Part shown: piece by piece, positions 60,241 to 64,000 of the stretch
How positions within the stretch are numbered: position 1 is the first letter of the stretch
Layout of the letters: the number at the start of each line of letters is the position of its first letter
Assembly (NCBI RefSeq): GCF_035083965.1
Contig: NC_089722.1
Coordinates: 23,706,142-23,770,141 of the forward strand
Length of the DNA: 64,000 nucleotides
Source: Branchiostoma lanceolatum
Lineage: Eukaryota; Chordata; Leptocardii; Amphioxiformes; Branchiostomatidae
Direction of reading: 5' to 3'
Program-made: the position numbers and the translations under genes
The notes under the pieces: model-generated
The model's database searches: none
The model's input: only the letters and a program-made list of their open reading frames with translations
What the model was told of the DNA's origin: nothing

Positions 60241-62414
60241 TCATATTTATAGGAACAGCAGCATTTGCTGTGCCACGTGCTATGCATTGACAGCAAGAGT
60301 ACAGCTGGCGTGGTATGCTGTTTGTCCAGGCTCCCTTATTCAGGAAACCGTGATGACCAATTGATGACCATTCTTAATGTTTCCCTTAAGTGAATGACCT
60401 GCAATAAAGGGAACTCCTTCTTGACATGATTAAGAAATGTCCGAGAAACTTGCCTACCCGTCCGAGAATATGGTCATTCTTTTAATGGTCTACATATAAA
60501 TGATATCATTTTACATTGGCAATGTTGTCTTCACACTCTATACTATGATACAAAGAGAATAGAAAACTGAGTCACTGAGTCAGACACATCTGTACAACTG
60601 GCAATTGAATTTATTAAGAAATAATAAAAATACAATCATGAATGCAACAGAGAATTCTGAAGTAATATGTGAACATTTTGATTCATCTCAATGGATTTAC
60701 TGCAACTGGCACATCATGGCAGGAATTCAGATCAAACAAGGATGCAAAACATCACTTTGCACCATACTGCACTATTCAAACTGTACAAAATGCCATATAT
60801 ATGCAAGGGATGCAAAATATAAAACATCATTGCAAGCTAGCTGTATGCTATAATGGCTATGTTAAGAACATTTACAGAAATTGTGCATTTGTATGTGATG
60901 ATATGACTTATGCATTAATGTAACTAACAAAGCATGCCTGTAAACATGCAATACATAGGGCACCTACCCCAGCTAAGGCCAGGAAGGGATAGCATAGATG
61001 CAAATATCTGTTATCTGTTCATCTACATGTACAACTTTTGATAAATCAACCAATTCTAATAATATGATAACATTATGTGAAGAAGCATATCTATTGGAGG
61101 AACCCAGCCTCTTAGAAATATATTTTGTTACAAGTTTATATTATATTATATCACAGTGCATTTCATACCTTTAGGAAAACAAATAATTGTGAAATATACA
61201 CACTATACAAAGACATGATACCTAATCAGATGAAAAAAATTGATGATCATAAGGTAGCTATGAATTATGGAAAAATTCAGTTAACATTTTTGTTTGAGAT
61301 CTCAATGTACAATATACATATCATTGCAGCAGAATTTTGTTACTGTTGCACCAATGCAGAGAAATGCTAAAACATTCTAAAATTAGCTTAAGATAAATAT
61401 CTAACTGTAGTCTTATCAGATATCATGTTGGTAAGAAATAAATGAATTAAAATCGAACAGCTAGGCTGATTGGCGATGTATCATAGGCTAGCTGCAGGGT
61501 GAAGAATATCTTAAAGGCACTTCGAATCAGCTAAAGAAAACAGTGCATGGCAGGCCCTTTGTAAGTAGATAGATATTTATATGTTATACATGTAATCATG
61601 TTACTACTACTAGTAATAGCCATCAGAATGTCATGGTTTCACATGTCATGCTTTGCTCCTGTAAAAAATTGATATACTCTATATCATTTCACTATAGATC
61701 TATCTGCAAATATACTACTTGTACTATTCTCCTATTGTAGATAAAAACTTTGTCACTTAAAACACAATTATCAATAATTACAATGTTACAATTCCAATGA
61801 GTTTGTTATTATCAAATGTGAGATAAATACATGTTTATTTCAAAAGCACCTTAACATTGAAAAAGATAGTACTTAACAGATCCAAGTTACCTTTTACACT
61901 AGTTTGTTATATGGCACTTTTTGAAATTACTAATCATAATACTACATATTACCTAAGGTCTTAAAATGGTTCTGGATATGGGTCTATTACAATGGTGTAA
62001 ACTTTCTCACTTAAGTCCAATGAAGTGCCAAGAAATGTATGGAAGACCCACGGACCTCACCGAGCGTGCTTCTATAATACCATGTTGATATGTGTTACAA
62101 CTTTGTGTATTTCCAAATAAAATAAAAAACATTCATAGACATACTGTGGCTTGGTATGATTACTTGGTGATCAAAATGTTATGTGAACATTAAGGAATGG
62201 CTTTCTAGATAATACATGTATGTTACCTACTTTGATATCTAACTCAAGAGTGAAGTAAAAATTTCAAATGTGCAGGAGGATCAGAAAAATACTAAAAATT
62301 TTGACTGTTCTATATAAAAACAACTGACGAGTGAAACCCTCTATATTTTAAAATTCCTTGATGTCTCTCCCAACAGAAGTTAGTGTGACTTTTCTGTATT
62401 TCCCTTCACAGCTG
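60241..62414. other. AT-rich stretch after the coiled-coil gene
   Basis: Part of it is presumably the 3' UTR of the minus-strand gene ending at 62415. A minus-strand AATAAA at about 61834-61839 is a candidate signal. No separate gene is supported; open frames at 60605-60923 are featureless. Confidence 0.4.
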
Positions 62415-63840
62415 TCAACAGAACTCTTCATTTCCTGAGAAGTCACTGCAGGAAAAAACAGAATACAAAAATGGTTATGGTCCATTGGTTTCTACATTCA
62501 ATGGGTATTATCTTCCAGTAATACAAATAAAAAAATGTTTTAAACAAAATGTATGAATCTTACTTCATGTTACTTTATGAGGTCTATCATGTGTAAATCT
62601 ACAAATCAGAAAACCTAGTTGAGGTGATAGACCTTACTTTGCAGTTTAGAGATGGAAGAAGCAAAGTATGGAAGTCCAAATCAATTAGCAAATGTCCCTG
62701 CCTAACTGGCCCTGCTGTAGATACTATCATGCACATATATGTAATAGTCTTAATGTACTTACAATATATCGATAGAGTTTTTTATTCTGTCCATGTCAAA
62801 ACCTCAATTCCATTTGCATTTCTTTGACTTTGTCAGCAGGGCTAGCCCTTTGTACATGTATTAAATAGCCACAGGTTTGTTGGGCAGCCCTGGCTGTGTG
62901 TCCTGACCAGCCAAACCAGTAAATAAATACTGACCCTGCCTCCATGTCATCCCCCATGTACTGCAGCAGCTGTGGTGCCTGTTCTATCACCACATTCATT
63001 AGCTGGTCCAGGTAAGCCTTCTGCTCCGAACTCTCTCTCACATTCTCCTTCAGGGCAGCAAGAACGGTGTCCTGTACAACATAGATTATACAACAGCAAC
63101 TGAAATGTAAACCTTGCAAAGTTCTCATGATGTGTAGACTAAATCCACACTAACTATTGCTAAAATGTGATGAAAATAATTGTGCGTAAGATTGTAACAG
63201 TTTCCTAAGTAAGATGTGATTTCAACCATACATGTGATTGTTTTATGACTTGAACATTCACAATCTTTTTCACCATTTGTCTAATTGACCTATAGGTTAC
63301 TCAAATGTCTATTTCACAGTTGCTGTAAACAAATGTGCACTGTACCTTGTTAGCATCTTTTAGTGTCTCCCAAATTGGTGGCTCATCCCCTTTTCTTCTA
63401 TGGCCTGTAAATGCCGTGAAAACTGCCATTAGTAAGAAAGAGATTGTCTCATCATGATGTTTCAAAACTGAAACCACCTTCCAACTGATTACTAACAGAA
63501 TATGTCAATCTTTAAGCTAATGAAAATACATTTTTATCAATTCCATGTCATAAAGATCAGATTTTTGGATGGAAAGGGTGAAATCTTTGTCCTTCCCAAC
63601 AGGCATTTCCCTCCTGGGACAGAGGGACGGAGGGGTGGTCCTAGAAAAAAGCCCTGCTTATTCAAAAATCCTTTTCTTAATTGGTAAGAAACTCAACATC
63701 TTCTGCTAAATCTTTGGACCTTTCTTTGTCTTTTTCCTAAGACCCGGCCTTCTGTCTTCTTCCTCCTCCTCCTCCTCCAGCATCTGCACCTCATCCAGGG
63801 CATCATCCCTCTCCTTCCGCAGGGCCAGCATGGTTGCCTC
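62415..63840 (-). CDS. Coiled-coil protein, C-terminal exons (partial)
   Basis: Four minus-strand exons, 63840-63720, 63404-63346, 63071-62935 and 62445-62415, have mutually consistent phases (1, 0, 2) and give the last 115 residues. The N-terminus lies beyond the right edge. The visible part starts with a charged helix (LALRKERDDALDEVQMLEEE), an acidic run and a basic run (RKKTKKGHRRKGD). Then come PPIWETLKDANKDTVLAAL and a helix with YLDQLMNVVIEQAPQLLQYM, and the protein ends in GDFSGNEEFC. The YLDxLMxxVIExxPxLL pattern resembles the Rab11-binding segment of Rab11-FIP proteins (YIDxLLxxVMExxPxIL type), but this rests on one short match. The donor AAAG|GTCCAA of the first exon and the last short exon are the weakest points. 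Confidence 0.65.
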
Positions 63841-64000
63841 CTGTTAGATGCAATAAGACATGTTTTGGTCTTATTTTTCTTATTCGGAATATGTGAATAG
63901 CTTGATGATCATACAGGTAAGGAAAGGTTAAAGACTCACTGTCCACCTTTTATCTGTGCTAAAATTAGAGCATGCCGCTTACTTGATAGAAAGGCCTATA

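Noticed and set aside
1..64000. CRISPR arrays, bacterial operons or phage modules
   Set aside because: No array of equal repeats with unique spacers was seen. Genes are intron-split with GT-AG sites, so the sequence is eukaryotic.

Overview
The window looks like nuclear DNA from an invertebrate chordate, most likely an amphioxus (Branchiostoma). Genes are split by GT-AG introns of 0.3 to 7 kb and lie sparsely among many short foldback (MITE-like) elements, microsatellites and a CR1-type non-LTR retrotransposon. There are no operons and no bacterial or viral gene organisation. The species call is an inference from gene type and repeat style. Splice sites were read by eye and accepted only where donor, acceptor and reading phase agreed.

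Layout. (1) 1-13 kb: two tandem paralogous two-exon genes on the + strand (2173-6254 and 9164-11913). Each encodes a small two-pass membrane protein with a PPxY-rich tail. Both have the same phase-2 intron position and similar TATA-to-ATG spacing. (2) 13-19.4 kb: no convincing gene, but several foldback elements and a tRNA-Arg-like relic. (3) 19.4-36.2 kb: two convergent rhodopsin-family GPCR genes. The first (+, 19427-22195) is a two-exon orphan receptor of the melatonin/Tre1/GPR84 style. The second (-, 24208-36180) is a four-exon peptide-type receptor of the QRFP/neuropeptide FF style, with long introns holding a 1.3 kb inverted-repeat element and a 700-bp E-box-rich hexanucleotide satellite. 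(4) 36-50.5 kb: gene-poor, with a 5'-truncated retrotransposon relic, a tandem duplication, SINE-like copies and a hAT-like MITE. (5) 50.6-55.1 kb: a 5'-truncated CR1-type element with an esterase-type ORF1 tail and a broken endonuclease/reverse transcriptase ORF2. (6) 55.4-59.4 kb: a short two-exon gene for an unrecognised, probably tail-anchored protein (56214-56986), between inverted copies of a dispersed repeat. (7) 62.4-63.84 kb: the last four exons of a minus-strand coiled-coil protein gene that runs off the right edge.

How the genes relate. The PPxY pair probably recruits WW-domain proteins such as NEDD4-family ubiquitin ligases to a membrane. The two GPCRs are separate receptors that share an intergenic 3' region. 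No pathway joining the neighbouring genes is visible. The least described coding content is the PPxY pair and the tail-anchored orphan. Most of the other structure is transposon-derived.
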